Of a stretch of 19,329 bases of DNA, positions 7,806-15,177 are shown piece by piece. The first letter of the stretch is position 1. Every line of letters starts with the position of its first letter. The notes below the pieces were generated by a model. That model was not told the origin of the DNA. It did not search any database and saw only the letters and a program-made list of their open reading frames with translations. The position numbers were made by a program, and so were the translations under genes. Source of the stretch: Oscillospiraceae bacterium (lineage in GTDB: Bacteria; Bacillota; Clostridia; Oscillospirales; UBA929); NCBI GenBank assembly GCA_009784085.1, contig WRCJ01000023.1, forward strand, positions 1 through 19,329, given 5' to 3'.

Positions 7806-8894
7806 ATGTCAAATACCATGAAAGCGGCCTATCTGCCTGGCAACAGCACCGTCGTTTTTTCGGAATCGCCTATCCCGGTACCGGGCCACGGCCAGGCGCT
7901 GCTCATGACTAAGGCATCTACCATTTGCGGCAGCGACATCCGGGCAATCTACCGGGAGCATACCGGAAAGGGACCTGAAGGTTATCAGAACAAGATCGCC
8001 GGCCATGAACCTGCCGGCCTGATCGTCGGATGCGGCCCCGGCCTCAAGCGTTTCCAAGAAGGCGACCGTGTCGCCGTCTATCACATTTCCGGCTGCGGCG
8101 TCTGTATGGATTGCCGCCGAGGCTATCAGATTTCCTGCACCAGCGAACACCGCGCGGCGTACGGCTGGCAGCGGGACGGTGGTATGGCGCCATACATGCT
8201 GGTTGACGAGCGCGACCTGATCCCACTCCCCGACAGCCTGTCCTATGTGGACGGGGCGCAGGTCGCCTGCGGTTTCGGCACGGCTTATGAAGGGCTCTTG
8301 AGAATTGGCATTTCGGGCACGGACGCCGTCTTGGTGACCGGCTTGGGACCGGTTGGCTTGGCGGCGCTCATGTTGGCCCGCGCGATGGGCGCGGAGAGGC
8401 TGTTTGGCACTGACGTAAACGAGTACCGATGCCAGTTGGCCCGTGAGAAGAATCTAGCGGACTATGTCTTCGGCGCGCATGACGATGCATTGGCCGAAAT
8501 CAGGAAACTGACAAACGGACATGGCGTGGAGCGCGCGGTGGATTGTTCCGGCAACGCTTCCGCCCGTCAGTTGGCCATCCGCGCCACGGGAAAATGGGGA
8601 AGGATTGCCATGATCGGCGAGGGCGGCACGGTGGCGTTCGACCCCAGCCCGGATATCATACACGACCAGAAGAGTATCTATGGCTCTTGGGTGACCAGCA
8701 CCTGGCGCATGGAGGAACTCATGGATAAACTGGATCGTTGGGGCATTCACCCCGGCGATTTGGTTACACACAGTTTCGTGTTGGAGGAGGCCGACAAAGC
8801 CTATGCCCTCATGGACGGCGGACATTGCGGCAAGGTGGCGGTCGTGTTCGACGACGATGATGATGATGATGATGATGACGATGATGAGGCTTGA
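7806..8894 (+). CDS. Zinc-dependent medium-chain (sorbitol/threonine dehydrogenase-like) alcohol dehydrogenase
   Basis: The start is ATG 7806, with AAAGGAG (7791-7797) 8 bases upstream; an upstream in-frame start would precede the promoter -10. The 362-residue product has the GroES-like and Rossmann domains of the MDR superfamily. Catalytic-zinc ligands are visible as C41 (CGSD) and H67-E68 (GHE). The structural-zinc cysteines are C97, C100, C103 and C111. The nucleotide-binding glycine motif is GLGPVG at 179-184, and Asp203 after the second strand suggests NAD(H) preference. The family oxidises secondary alcohols of polyols, sugars or threonine; the substrate cannot be read from the sequence, but the context points to a sugar or sugar alcohol released from host glycans. 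The protein ends in 12 consecutive Asp plus Glu-Ala, not typical of the family and encoded by a GAT microsatellite. The aldo/keto reductase remnant starts 3 bases after its stop. Confidence 0.92.
   Translation: MSNTMKAAYLPGNSTVVFSESPIPVPGHGQALLMTKASTICGSDIRAIYREHTGKGPEGYQNKIAGHEPAGLIVGCGPGLKRFQEGDRVAVYHISGCGVCMDCRRGYQISCTSEHRAAYGWQRDGGMAPYMLVDERDLIPLPDSLSYVDGAQVACGFGTAYEGLLRIGISGTDAVLVTGLGPVGLAALMLARAMGAERLFGTDVNEYRCQLAREKNLADYVFGAHDDALAEIRKLTNGHGVERAVDCSGNASARQLAIRATGKWGRIAMIGEGGTVAFDPSPDIIHDQKSIYGSWVTSTWRMEELMDKLDRWGIHPGDLVTHSFVLEEADKAYALMDGGHCGKVAVVFDDDDDDDDDDDDEA
8850..8885 (+). repeat. (GAY)12 trinucleotide microsatellite at the dehydrogenase 3' end
   Basis: Twelve consecutive Asp codons (GAC GAC, seven GAT, GAC, GAT GAT) immediately precede GAG GCT TGA. 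Pure GAT runs from 8856 to 8876. Gain or loss of units stays in frame and changes only the length of the acidic tail. Confidence 0.95.
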
Positions 8895-8897
8895 ACC

Positions 8898-9182
8898 ATG
8901 TACACCGATCCGAGTATCGTTCCCCGACGAAAACTGTATACCGGCAGGAGTATCCCCTGTATCGGGATGGGCACTTTTGGTTCCGACCGATGTTCGGCGG
9001 CGCAGGTTTCGGCAGCGGTGAGCGGCGCCATTCGGTGCGGTTACCGGCTGTTTGACTGCGCGTCTGTCTACGGAAACGAGTATTCCTGTGGGAAGGCGCC
9101 AGGGATTGGCAGAGCCTCTGGGATGATAGTACCTTACGGGCATAATAACATAATAAGAACACGAAAACAAACGGGAGTGTAG
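8898..9182 (+). pseudogene. Truncated aldo/keto reductase (N-terminal remnant)
   Basis: The first ~60 residues are a clear aldo/keto reductase N-terminus: TGRSIPCIGMGTFG, then GYRLFDCASVYGNE, which carries the catalytic Asp and Tyr of the family. A full member has about 270-330 residues, but here the similarity stops after the GNE and the frame ends at 9182 (94 codons). The catalytic Lys and His and most of the barrel are therefore missing. The residues after the break (YSCGKAPGIGRASG and on) do not continue the family pattern. In the +1 frame a short open stretch ending at TAA 9143-9145 reads WEGARDWQSLWDDSTLRA, possibly a remnant of some other coding end. The start lies 3 bases after the dehydrogenase stop, suggesting a former two-gene oxidoreductase operon. 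The stop codon lies inside the regulatory element of the next promoter, which fits a deletion that removed the rest of the gene. Confidence 0.75.
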
Positions 9183-9240
9183 AATTGTCACATAGATTAA
9201 AGAATAGTCTCTTTTGAACTGTTGTCAAAATTGCTATACT
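9178..9240 (+). promoter_or_regulatory. Promoter B with tandem AGAATWGT boxes, upstream of the ABC binding-protein gene
   Basis: AGAATTGT (9181-9188) and AGAATAGT (9201-9208) form a direct repeat 20 bp apart. The second box starts 34 bp before a TATACT -10 (9235-9240). The -35 position 17 bp upstream (TTTTGA, 9212-9217) is weak. The upstream element TGTAGAATTGT-N2-CATAGAT matches that of the dehydrogenase promoter at 18 of 20 bases. Two helical turns between boxes, with the downstream one abutting the -35, is typical of AraC-family activation. Confidence 0.72.
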
Positions 9241-9282
9241 TAGACTGTAAACCCTAAAAAATATGTTCAGGAGGGATTAGTC

Positions 9283-10644
9283 ATGAAAAAGACCCGTATG
9301 CTTGCCATGGCGCTTGCCGTAGCCCTGTGCCTCGCCGCGCTCGTCGGGTGCGGTGATTCTGGCAGTGGCGATCCAACAACGACGGGCAACGACGCCACCC
9401 CGCCGCAAACCACGGAAAACAATGAAGGAACAGACCCTGTTGTCATCAAGTATTGGACATGGTTTCCCAACGAGGATCAACTCAAGCCGGTCATCGCTGC
9501 GTTCGAAACGGCCAACCCCGGCATCAAGATCGAACTGACGGCCATGGAGAGCAAGGCATACCAGGAAAAGCTCCCTATCTCGCTTTCCACGAAGGAAGAC
9601 ATTGATGTCGTCGGCGTACAGCCCAGCGCCATGGTCGAACAGGTAAAAACCTTTCTCGCCGAACTGGATCCCATTATGTCTAGCGTAGTGGGAAGCGACT
9701 GGAAATCCAGGGTTCACGCAGCGGATCTCGCGGCTTGCGAAGATTTGGCCGGTGGCGAGTTGAAGGTCATGCCGCTGTTCCGATCCGGCGCGATGATTGG
9801 GTATTACAACGCAAAAATGCTGTCCGACTGGGGGCTCACGGTGCCCAACACGATCGAGGAATACAGAGATTTTGCCGAGAAGGTCAGGGAGAAAGACCCA
9901 TCCGTCCTGCCGGCAGTTTACGCCGGCAAGGAAGCCTGGGTCAACGACGAAATGATGCTCAACGTGTTAGGGCAGTCCGGAGATTATTACAACAAATTCC
10001 GTTATGAGAACGCAAGCGTGGACAGCCAGGAATTTATCGATGCCATGAACGGCTTCAAGAAATTCTTTGACTACGACATTTTCTCCATGGACATCATGGA
10101 TCTGGACTATGGCCGGGCACATGAGATGTTTTGCACCGGGAAAGCCGCCACTTACTATCAGGGCACATGGGAAGCCGGCATCCTTTCCGAGCAGATCAGG
10201 GCTGATAACGGCGTTGCCCTGGAAGACGTAGGCATCATGGCGTTGCCCGTTGTGAAAGCGGGGGACAAAGCCACGCTGCGATCCTATTTAGACTGTACTG
10301 TGGCGATTGTGGAATACTCCACAAAACAAGAAGCCGCGGCCCGATGGATCGAATTCTTGGCCATGGGCGACGGCGTAGACCATTGGGCGAAATTTTTCTG
10401 CGGCACGCCCAGCAAAGTCGGGTTTGTGATGGATGCCAGCCTTTTGGGGACGAAAACGGAGCAGGATGGGTTCGCGCTACTCAACACGTTGGTAGCCGAA
10501 GCGACGGCGGACCGCAACAATGTATCCGGGTATTCCGATATTGAGGGCGCTTCGGTACAAAAAGTCGTAACCGGCGCGGCTACAGCGGAGGATGAGGTCA
10601 AGGAACTCCAGAAAGAGTGGGGCAGCGGTAAATATGGCGGATAG
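9283..10644 (+). CDS. Sugar ABC transporter substrate-binding lipoprotein (family 1, CUT1 type)
   Basis: AGGAGGG (9269-9275) is 7 bases before ATG 9283. The 453-residue product starts with a lipoprotein signal peptide (MKKTR, hydrophobic stretch, lipobox LVGC with Cys23), so it should be lipid-anchored on the outer face of the membrane. After a short Ser/Gly/Thr linker comes the family 1 solute-binding fold: VVIKYWTWFPNEDQLKPVIAAFE, the usual first strand and helix, and later GKAATYYQGTWEAG, the glycine/aromatic segment near the ligand site of these proteins. It captures an oligosaccharide and delivers it to the permeases encoded at 10742-12475. The gene has its own box-bearing promoter, and a strong hairpin follows its stop. 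The exact ligand is not evident; GlcNAc- or fucose-containing oligosaccharides are suggested by the neighbouring hydrolases. Confidence 0.93.
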   Translation: MKKTRMLAMALAVALCLAALVGCGDSGSGDPTTTGNDATPPQTTENNEGTDPVVIKYWTWFPNEDQLKPVIAAFETANPGIKIELTAMESKAYQEKLPISLSTKEDIDVVGVQPSAMVEQVKTFLAELDPIMSSVVGSDWKSRVHAADLAACEDLAGGELKVMPLFRSGAMIGYYNAKMLSDWGLTVPNTIEEYRDFAEKVREKDPSVLPAVYAGKEAWVNDEMMLNVLGQSGDYYNKFRYENASVDSQEFIDAMNGFKKFFDYDIFSMDIMDLDYGRAHEMFCTGKAATYYQGTWEAGILSEQIRADNGVALEDVGIMALPVVKAGDKATLRSYLDCTVAIVEYSTKQEAAARWIEFLAMGDGVDHWAKFFCGTPSKVGFVMDASLLGTKTEQDGFALLNTLVAEATADRNNVSGYSDIEGASVQKVVTGAATAEDEVKELQKEWGSGKYGG

Positions 10645-10690
10645 ACCCAAGGGAATCTAGCCGAAATCTAGCCAAAATATAACCAAAAAG

Positions 10691-10728
10691 CAGGGGGCGT
10701 TTATATGAGGCAATATAAACGCCCCCTG
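10691..10728 (+). terminator. 16-bp intercistronic hairpin between binding-protein and permease genes
   Basis: CAGGGGGCGTTTATAT (10691-10706) pairs perfectly with 10713-10728 around the 6-base loop GAGGCA. No T-run follows and the permease ribosome binding site begins 2 bases later. It more likely acts as a partial terminator or an RNA stability element that leaves more binding-protein mRNA than permease mRNA, as known for other binding-protein operons. That role is inferred. Confidence 0.75.
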
Positions 10729-10741
10729 TAAGGAAAAGGTG

Positions 10742-11650
10742 ATGGCCATGCGACGGGTGGGGCGGGTCAAAGGGATTACGGAAAGAAAGCATAACCTTGT
10801 GGGATATATGTTTTTATCCCCGCTGATACTTGTGTTCAGCGTGTTTCTTTTGTACAGCTTTTACTTTTTGATCAGATACAGCACCACGCATATGGTCATT
10901 GCAAGCCCCGATGTGACGCCCGCCGGTTTTTCCAATTATGCCTTGGTTTTGTCCGACCGGAAATTTTGGACAGCCCTTCTCAATACATTTTTGGTTTCGG
11001 GCGCGGATATATTTGTCGGCCTCACATTGGGATTCCTTGTCTCGGTCCTGTTAAGTTTCAAATTCAGGGGACGCAAGTTTTTTCACTCCCTATTCTTTAT
11101 TCCGTCCATGCTCCCGATTGCCTTTATTGCCGCCGTGTTCAGTTCCATGCTGGAATACAGGGAAGGCACGCTCAACAATGTTTTCCGGTTTTTCCGCCTG
11201 GATTTTCTGGCGCAGAGATGGCTGTCTGAACCGGGGCTCGCGTTGTTTTCGGTGATGTCGGTCGCCATCTATCTGATCGGTATCCCCATTATGTACTATA
11301 TCGCCGACCTCACGACCATCAACAGTAGCGTGTTTGAGGCGGCCATTATCGACGGCGCGGGGTTTTGGCGGCTCGCGCGCTTCATCTTGTACCCGCTTTT
11401 GAAAAATGCCCACAAAACCATTGCCCTTTCCATGCTGTTGGGCGGCTTCCGTCAGATGGAACGGGTCTACTTGATGACCGACGGGGGGCCTGGCGGCGCC
11501 ACCGAGATCTTTGGCACCTACATCTACAGGATGATCCGCTCTCCGGGTTCGGATTATGGCATTGTCTCGGCGGCTGCCGTGTTGATATTGATCATCGCCT
11601 TTATCTTGGCGGCCGTGCAGATGCGGTTTTTTCGGAAAAAGGGGGGATAA
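10742..11650 (+). CDS. Sugar ABC transporter permease, first subunit (MalF/LplB/UgpA-like)
   Basis: The start is placed at ATG 10742 (AAGGA at 10730-10734, spacing 7); ATG 10748 and GTG 10739 are possible alternatives. The 302-residue product has about six hydrophobic segments, the first at LVGYMFLSPLILVFSVFLLY. The cytoplasmic EAA loop that docks on the ATPase is present (EAAIIDGAGFWRLARF, from E199, with the conserved Gly). It forms a heterodimeric channel with the next permease. The second permease starts 3 bases after this stop, so the two are translated as a unit. No ATPase gene follows. Confidence 0.93.
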   Translation: MAMRRVGRVKGITERKHNLVGYMFLSPLILVFSVFLLYSFYFLIRYSTTHMVIASPDVTPAGFSNYALVLSDRKFWTALLNTFLVSGADIFVGLTLGFLVSVLLSFKFRGRKFFHSLFFIPSMLPIAFIAAVFSSMLEYREGTLNNVFRFFRLDFLAQRWLSEPGLALFSVMSVAIYLIGIPIMYYIADLTTINSSVFEAAIIDGAGFWRLARFILYPLLKNAHKTIALSMLLGGFRQMERVYLMTDGGPGGATEIFGTYIYRMIRSPGSDYGIVSAAAVLILIIAFILAAVQMRFFRKKGG

Positions 11651-11653
11651 GAC

Positions 11654-12475
11654 GTGCAGGCAGATCTCTTTAAGATTTCGCGCGGGGAAAAACGATGGAT
11701 CGTGATCATTATCGTGTTCATCGCGTTGCTGTGGTGCCTCCCGATATACTCGGTCATTACCAATTCGCTCAAATTCGCCGGTTTCTCCAACTATACCTAT
11801 GTGTTGTCGCATCCCGTGCAGAATGTGCCATTCCCGAGTTTTTTTGTCAACTCTTTTATCTGCGCCATAGGGAGCAGTTCCTTGTGCGTATTCATCTCCG
11901 CCATGTCCGGATTTGCTTTTTCCAAAATCAGGTTTACCGGGCATAAATTTCTATTCAACATCGTTTTGATGTGCCTTGCCGTGTCCGGACCCATCATGCT
12001 GGTTCCATTTTATTACATATTGAAGGCGATCGGCCTTTACAACACCTATCTGGCCGTCATTTTGCCGGAGGTGGTGATGACCCTGCCCTTCGGCGTGCTG
12101 ATGATGCGGAACTTCTTCGACGGCCTGCCCAACGAAATGATGGAATCTGCCAATCTGGACGGCGCGAACATGTGGAAGGTTTTCAGCCGGGTATACCTGC
12201 CGCTTGCCAAACCCGCGCTGATCAATCTATGCGTCCTTCAAATCATGTGGTCTTTTCAGGACTTCCTGCTGCCCTTAATGTTCCTCACATCGCCAAAACT
12301 GTACACGGCCACTGTCGCCGTGAACGCCTTCAAAGGGGTATACGGCGTAACAGCCGCCAATCTTGGGCGCTATAACGCGGCGCTGGTGCTCATCGGGCTC
12401 CCCAGTGTACTCGTCTTCGTATTCGCGCAGAAGTATATCGTCAATGGGATCACAACAGGCGCCATCAAGGACTGA
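11654..12475 (+). CDS. Sugar ABC transporter permease, second subunit (MalG/YtcP-like)
   Basis: GTG 11654 is the likely start, with the G-rich run at 11641-11646 as ribosome binding site, partly inside the end of the preceding gene. The product has 273 residues and about six membrane segments. The EAA-type loop reads ESANLDGANMWKVFSRVYLP from E164, and the C-terminus (FAQKYIVNGITTGAIKD) is the usual ending of CUT1 permeases, where it contacts the ATPase. Partner of the permease at 10742. The kinase gene's own promoter begins 10 bases after this stop. Confidence 0.93.
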   Translation: MQADLFKISRGEKRWIVIIIVFIALLWCLPIYSVITNSLKFAGFSNYTYVLSHPVQNVPFPSFFVNSFICAIGSSSLCVFISAMSGFAFSKIRFTGHKFLFNIVLMCLAVSGPIMLVPFYYILKAIGLYNTYLAVILPEVVMTLPFGVLMMRNFFDGLPNEMMESANLDGANMWKVFSRVYLPLAKPALINLCVLQIMWSFQDFLLPLMFLTSPKLYTATVAVNAFKGVYGVTAANLGRYNAALVLIGLPSVLVFVFAQKYIVNGITTGAIKD

Positions 12476-12485
12476 TACAAATTGT

Positions 12486-12514
12486 TTGATATTCGTAGAC
12501 GACCCCCGTATAAT
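12486..12514 (+). promoter_or_regulatory. Near-consensus sigma-A promoter for the sensor kinase operon
   Basis: TTGATA (12486-12491) and TATAAT (12509-12514) are separated by exactly 17 bp, matching consensus at 5 of 6 and 6 of 6 bases. The promoter lies between the second permease and the kinase start. It gives kinase, regulator and possibly GH95 a basal transcript independent of the transporter promoter. No proper AGAATWGT pair accompanies it. Confidence 0.75.
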
Positions 12515-12563
12515 AGTGACTGACGGACTCGAAGCATCATCACTCGGAGGGGAATGGTCATAT

Positions 12564-14372
12564 ATGAGGGGAAAATGGTCTGCCTTTCTGGAAAGGGCGT
12601 TGCGCCGCGTCAAATTGAGGTATCGCTTTTTCTTTTTGTTCCTCTTCCTTTCCCTCTTGCCTCAGATCATCTTCAGCATCATCTCTTTCTCCCGGTCGTC
12701 AAGGTTGGCGGAAAACGATATGCACAAGTACTGCGTACAGATTAACAGGGGCATACGGGCCAACTTCGACCTTTTATTCCAACAAATCGATGATTTGACG
12801 GTCAGCGTGGCTTACAACCGGGAATTCCAGGGCATGGTCAGCATGTACCGCGGCGACCAGCCTATGCCCGCGACAGGGAGCATCCGTGATTACCTGCAAC
12901 GCAGCGTTATCCTCAACAAAAGGGCCATCATTCGGACGAGCGTGATGATCACGGACGCCGATACCCTTACCGAGTCCAATGGCTATGTGTTTGACGTACA
13001 GTACCAGGACGTGCGCAATGTATCCAGAATCATATCGCCCAAAGTATTTGAAGCTTCGATGGAAGCTGATGGCCTGCTCGTGTGGGACGAGGTCGTGTCC
13101 CTTTCCACGCCCGGGTACATGTTTACAAGCCCCGGCAACGGCTTCCAAGTGACCAGAACCTTTTCCTGCATAGAGCAAGGCGTGAAAAACATCGGCATGC
13201 TGAGTATGATGTACGCGCCCGAATACCTGAAAGAGAATTACGACGGCATATCCGGGGAGGGCGAGGTGTATCTTGTCGGCACTGAGGGTGACGTCCTGTT
13301 TTGTAGCGATCCGGAATTGCAATTTCAAAAATTCCCCTATTTACACGACATAGCGGAGTACGCGCCGCCGGACGATGAGGGGATCATTTACCGAAAGGCC
13401 GGAAACGGGGAAAGCCTCATTACCTATTCGATCTCTGAAAAGACCGGATGGGGGATCGCCTATGTGACCCCGATTTCCCCGTTGATCAATGATAGCCAAC
13501 AACTTCTATATGAGATCCTCCTGGTGTCGCTGACGCTGACCGTGGCTTCCGCGCTTGCCGCCAAGGGGTTTGCCTCAAGTATATCCAAACCGATAGGCAG
13601 GTTGGTCGCCATGGCCGAAATGTTGCGGAAAGAGCTTTTCAAAACGAGGGACAATCCTGTGGGAAACGATGAGATCACCAAGTTGAGCGAGGCGTTTAAC
13701 GACATGGCGGAACGCATTGACGGCATGATCGAGGAAACGGTCGCGGCCAGCAACAGGGAACGTGATTTAAGGCTTAGGCTCCTGCAGGCGCAAATCAACC
13801 CGCATTTTTTGCACAACACGCTCGACAGCATACGGTGGCTTGCCCGGACGAATAATGATTTTGAGGTGGCGCAGCGCATAGAGAAATTATCCGGGCTGTT
13901 TCGCCTGGTTTTATCCAGTAATGATGTATTTACGACACTGGAAAAAGAAATACTATACACGCAGCACTATTTGTATTTTCAAATGCAGGGATACAAGGAC
14001 AGGCTATCTATCCGCTGGAAAGTTGACGAGTCTTTGCTCCCTTGCAAGGTGTTGAAGTTGATTCTGCAACCAATTGTCGAAAACTGCGTGATCCACGCGA
14101 TGAAACCCAGCGGGGAACGCCTGCACATAGACATTTCCATTCGCCGCAGAGATGAGGAAATCGTCATTGTCATCGCGGACGATGGAACGGGGGCAGACGA
14201 GGAGACGACGGCCAATGTCTTAATGCGACCGGAAAAGGAAGACGGCCATGTGGCCATGCGAAATGTAAACGACCGCATCAAGGAGTATTTTGGGGCGGAC
14301 TATGGACTGTCCTTCCGAAGCGAAATGGGTGTCGGGACAGTTGTCGTGATCCGCATACCCATGCGTGAATAG
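12564..14372 (+). CDS. YesM-type membrane sensor histidine kinase
   Basis: The frame is open upstream into the permease gene, but ATG 12564 is chosen: it lies downstream of the promoter, GGAGGGG (12546-12552) precedes it by 11 bases, and the product then begins with the usual short basic stretch before the first membrane helix. The 602 residues comprise TM1 (about 20-43), an extracellular Cache-like sensor region (about 45-310), TM2 (about 314-338), a HAMP linker, and a His_kinase domain with QAQINPHFLHNTL, where H414 is the predicted phosphorylated histidine. The HATPase_c domain carries the N-box IVENCVIHAM (N507), IADDGTGAD (D539-D540) and the GVGTVVVI end. This family senses extracellular carbohydrate or a loaded binding protein and phosphorylates a YesN-type regulator, encoded 17 bases downstream. 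The ligand is unknown. Confidence 0.93.
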   Translation: MRGKWSAFLERALRRVKLRYRFFFLFLFLSLLPQIIFSIISFSRSSRLAENDMHKYCVQINRGIRANFDLLFQQIDDLTVSVAYNREFQGMVSMYRGDQPMPATGSIRDYLQRSVILNKRAIIRTSVMITDADTLTESNGYVFDVQYQDVRNVSRIISPKVFEASMEADGLLVWDEVVSLSTPGYMFTSPGNGFQVTRTFSCIEQGVKNIGMLSMMYAPEYLKENYDGISGEGEVYLVGTEGDVLFCSDPELQFQKFPYLHDIAEYAPPDDEGIIYRKAGNGESLITYSISEKTGWGIAYVTPISPLINDSQQLLYEILLVSLTLTVASALAAKGFASSISKPIGRLVAMAEMLRKELFKTRDNPVGNDEITKLSEAFNDMAERIDGMIEETVAASNRERDLRLRLLQAQINPHFLHNTLDSIRWLARTNNDFEVAQRIEKLSGLFRLVLSSNDVFTTLEKEILYTQHYLYFQMQGYKDRLSIRWKVDESLLPCKVLKLILQPIVENCVIHAMKPSGERLHIDISIRRRDEEIVIVIADDGTGADEETTANVLMRPEKEDGHVAMRNVNDRIKEYFGADYGLSFRSEMGVGTVVVIRIPMRE

Positions 14373-14389
14373 GGAGGTGACAACAACAA

Positions 14390-15142
14390 GTGATAAGGCT
14401 ATTGATTGCCGATGACGATTTTGACATTTTGGAAGGGCTGCACTCCACGGTCAATTGGAGTTCTGTCGGCGTCACGTCGGTCGTCACGGCGAGAAACGGC
14501 AAGGAGGCACTGGAAGTCATGCGCAAAACGCCGGCGGATATCGTCATCACCGATGTGAGGATGCCCGGCATAGACGGCGTGGAACTCTCGCGGCTTCTGA
14601 TAGAGACTTACCCCGATTGTCAGGTGATCATCCTCAGCGGGTATTCCGATTTTAAATATGCCCAAGCCGCCATGGAATATGGCGTCAAACGCTATCTGGT
14701 CAAGCCGGTTGTCATCAGGGAGCTGTTGGAGGCCGTTTTAAAGTGTACCCTCTATGTGACGAGAAAAGCTGAGTTCCGCACCCTGATGCCAACCGCCGGG
14801 CCGGGTGAGACATCAGGGACAAAGGCGCGTTTGGCACGGGAAATCAAGGCGTACATTTTGGAAAACTACGACAGGAACATCGACGTCACGTTCTTGTCGG
14901 AAAAATTCAATCGGACGCCCAATTACATCTCTCATGTGTTCAGCAAAATGTGCGGGGAATCGCTTATCGAATTTCTCAACAGGGTACGGGTGGAAAATGC
15001 GAAACAGCTTCTGCTGGAAAGCGACAATACGTTGCTTTCCATAGCGTCGGCGGTTGGGTACAATGATGAGAGGTACTTTATCCGGATATTTAAAAGGCAG
15101 ACCGGGGTAACCCCAACACAATTTAGGAACGAATATTATTAA
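14390..15142 (+). CDS. YesN-type response regulator: receiver domain plus AraC-family DNA-binding domain
   Basis: GTG 14390 is used, with GGGAGGTGA (14372-14380) 9 bases upstream overlapping the kinase stop. The 250-residue product has a receiver domain with acidic residues D8-D10, phosphorylation site D55 (ITDVRMPG) and K105 (YLVKPV). A short linker follows, then an AraC/XylS double helix-turn-helix at about 147-250. HTH 1 includes FLSEKFNRTPNYISHVF. HTH 2 includes IASAVGYNDERYFIRIFKRQTGVTP, the hallmark C-terminal signature of the family. It is shorter than many YesN proteins of about 370-530 residues because the middle region is missing. It is the most likely reader of the AGAATWGT direct repeats found before three genes in this locus. 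Its last codons (GAA TAT TAT TAA) form part of a 12-bp tandem repeat that runs into the intergenic region. Confidence 0.93.
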   Translation: MIRLLIADDDFDILEGLHSTVNWSSVGVTSVVTARNGKEALEVMRKTPADIVITDVRMPGIDGVELSRLLIETYPDCQVIILSGYSDFKYAQAAMEYGVKRYLVKPVVIRELLEAVLKCTLYVTRKAEFRTLMPTAGPGETSGTKARLAREIKAYILENYDRNIDVTFLSEKFNRTPNYISHVFSKMCGESLIEFLNRVRVENAKQLLLESDNTLLSIASAVGYNDERYFIRIFKRQTGVTPTQFRNEYY

Positions 15143-15166
15143 GAGTATTACTGGGAGTATTACTAG
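15131..15166 (+). repeat. 12-bp tandem repeat at the regulator/GH95 junction
   Basis: GAGTATTACTGG (15143-15154) and GAGTATTACTAG (15155-15166) differ at one base. The preceding GAATATTATTAA (15131-15142), which encodes the last residues and stop of the regulator, matches the unit at 8 of 12 positions and is probably a diverged third copy. The array delivers the AGGAGG ribosome binding site of the next gene. Confidence 0.85.
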
Positions 15167-15177
15167 GAGGGGGGCCG

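Noticed and set aside
12478..12485. CAAATTGT as a regulator box before the kinase gene
   Set aside because: It matches the box at 6 of 8 positions, has no partner 20 bp away and is 31 bp from the -10 instead of 34-35.
12363..12563. Extending the sensor kinase start upstream into the permease gene
   Set aside because: The extension precedes the promoter, overlaps the permease by more than 100 bases and translates to low-quality Ser/Arg-rich sequence; ATG 12564 gives a normal kinase N-terminus.
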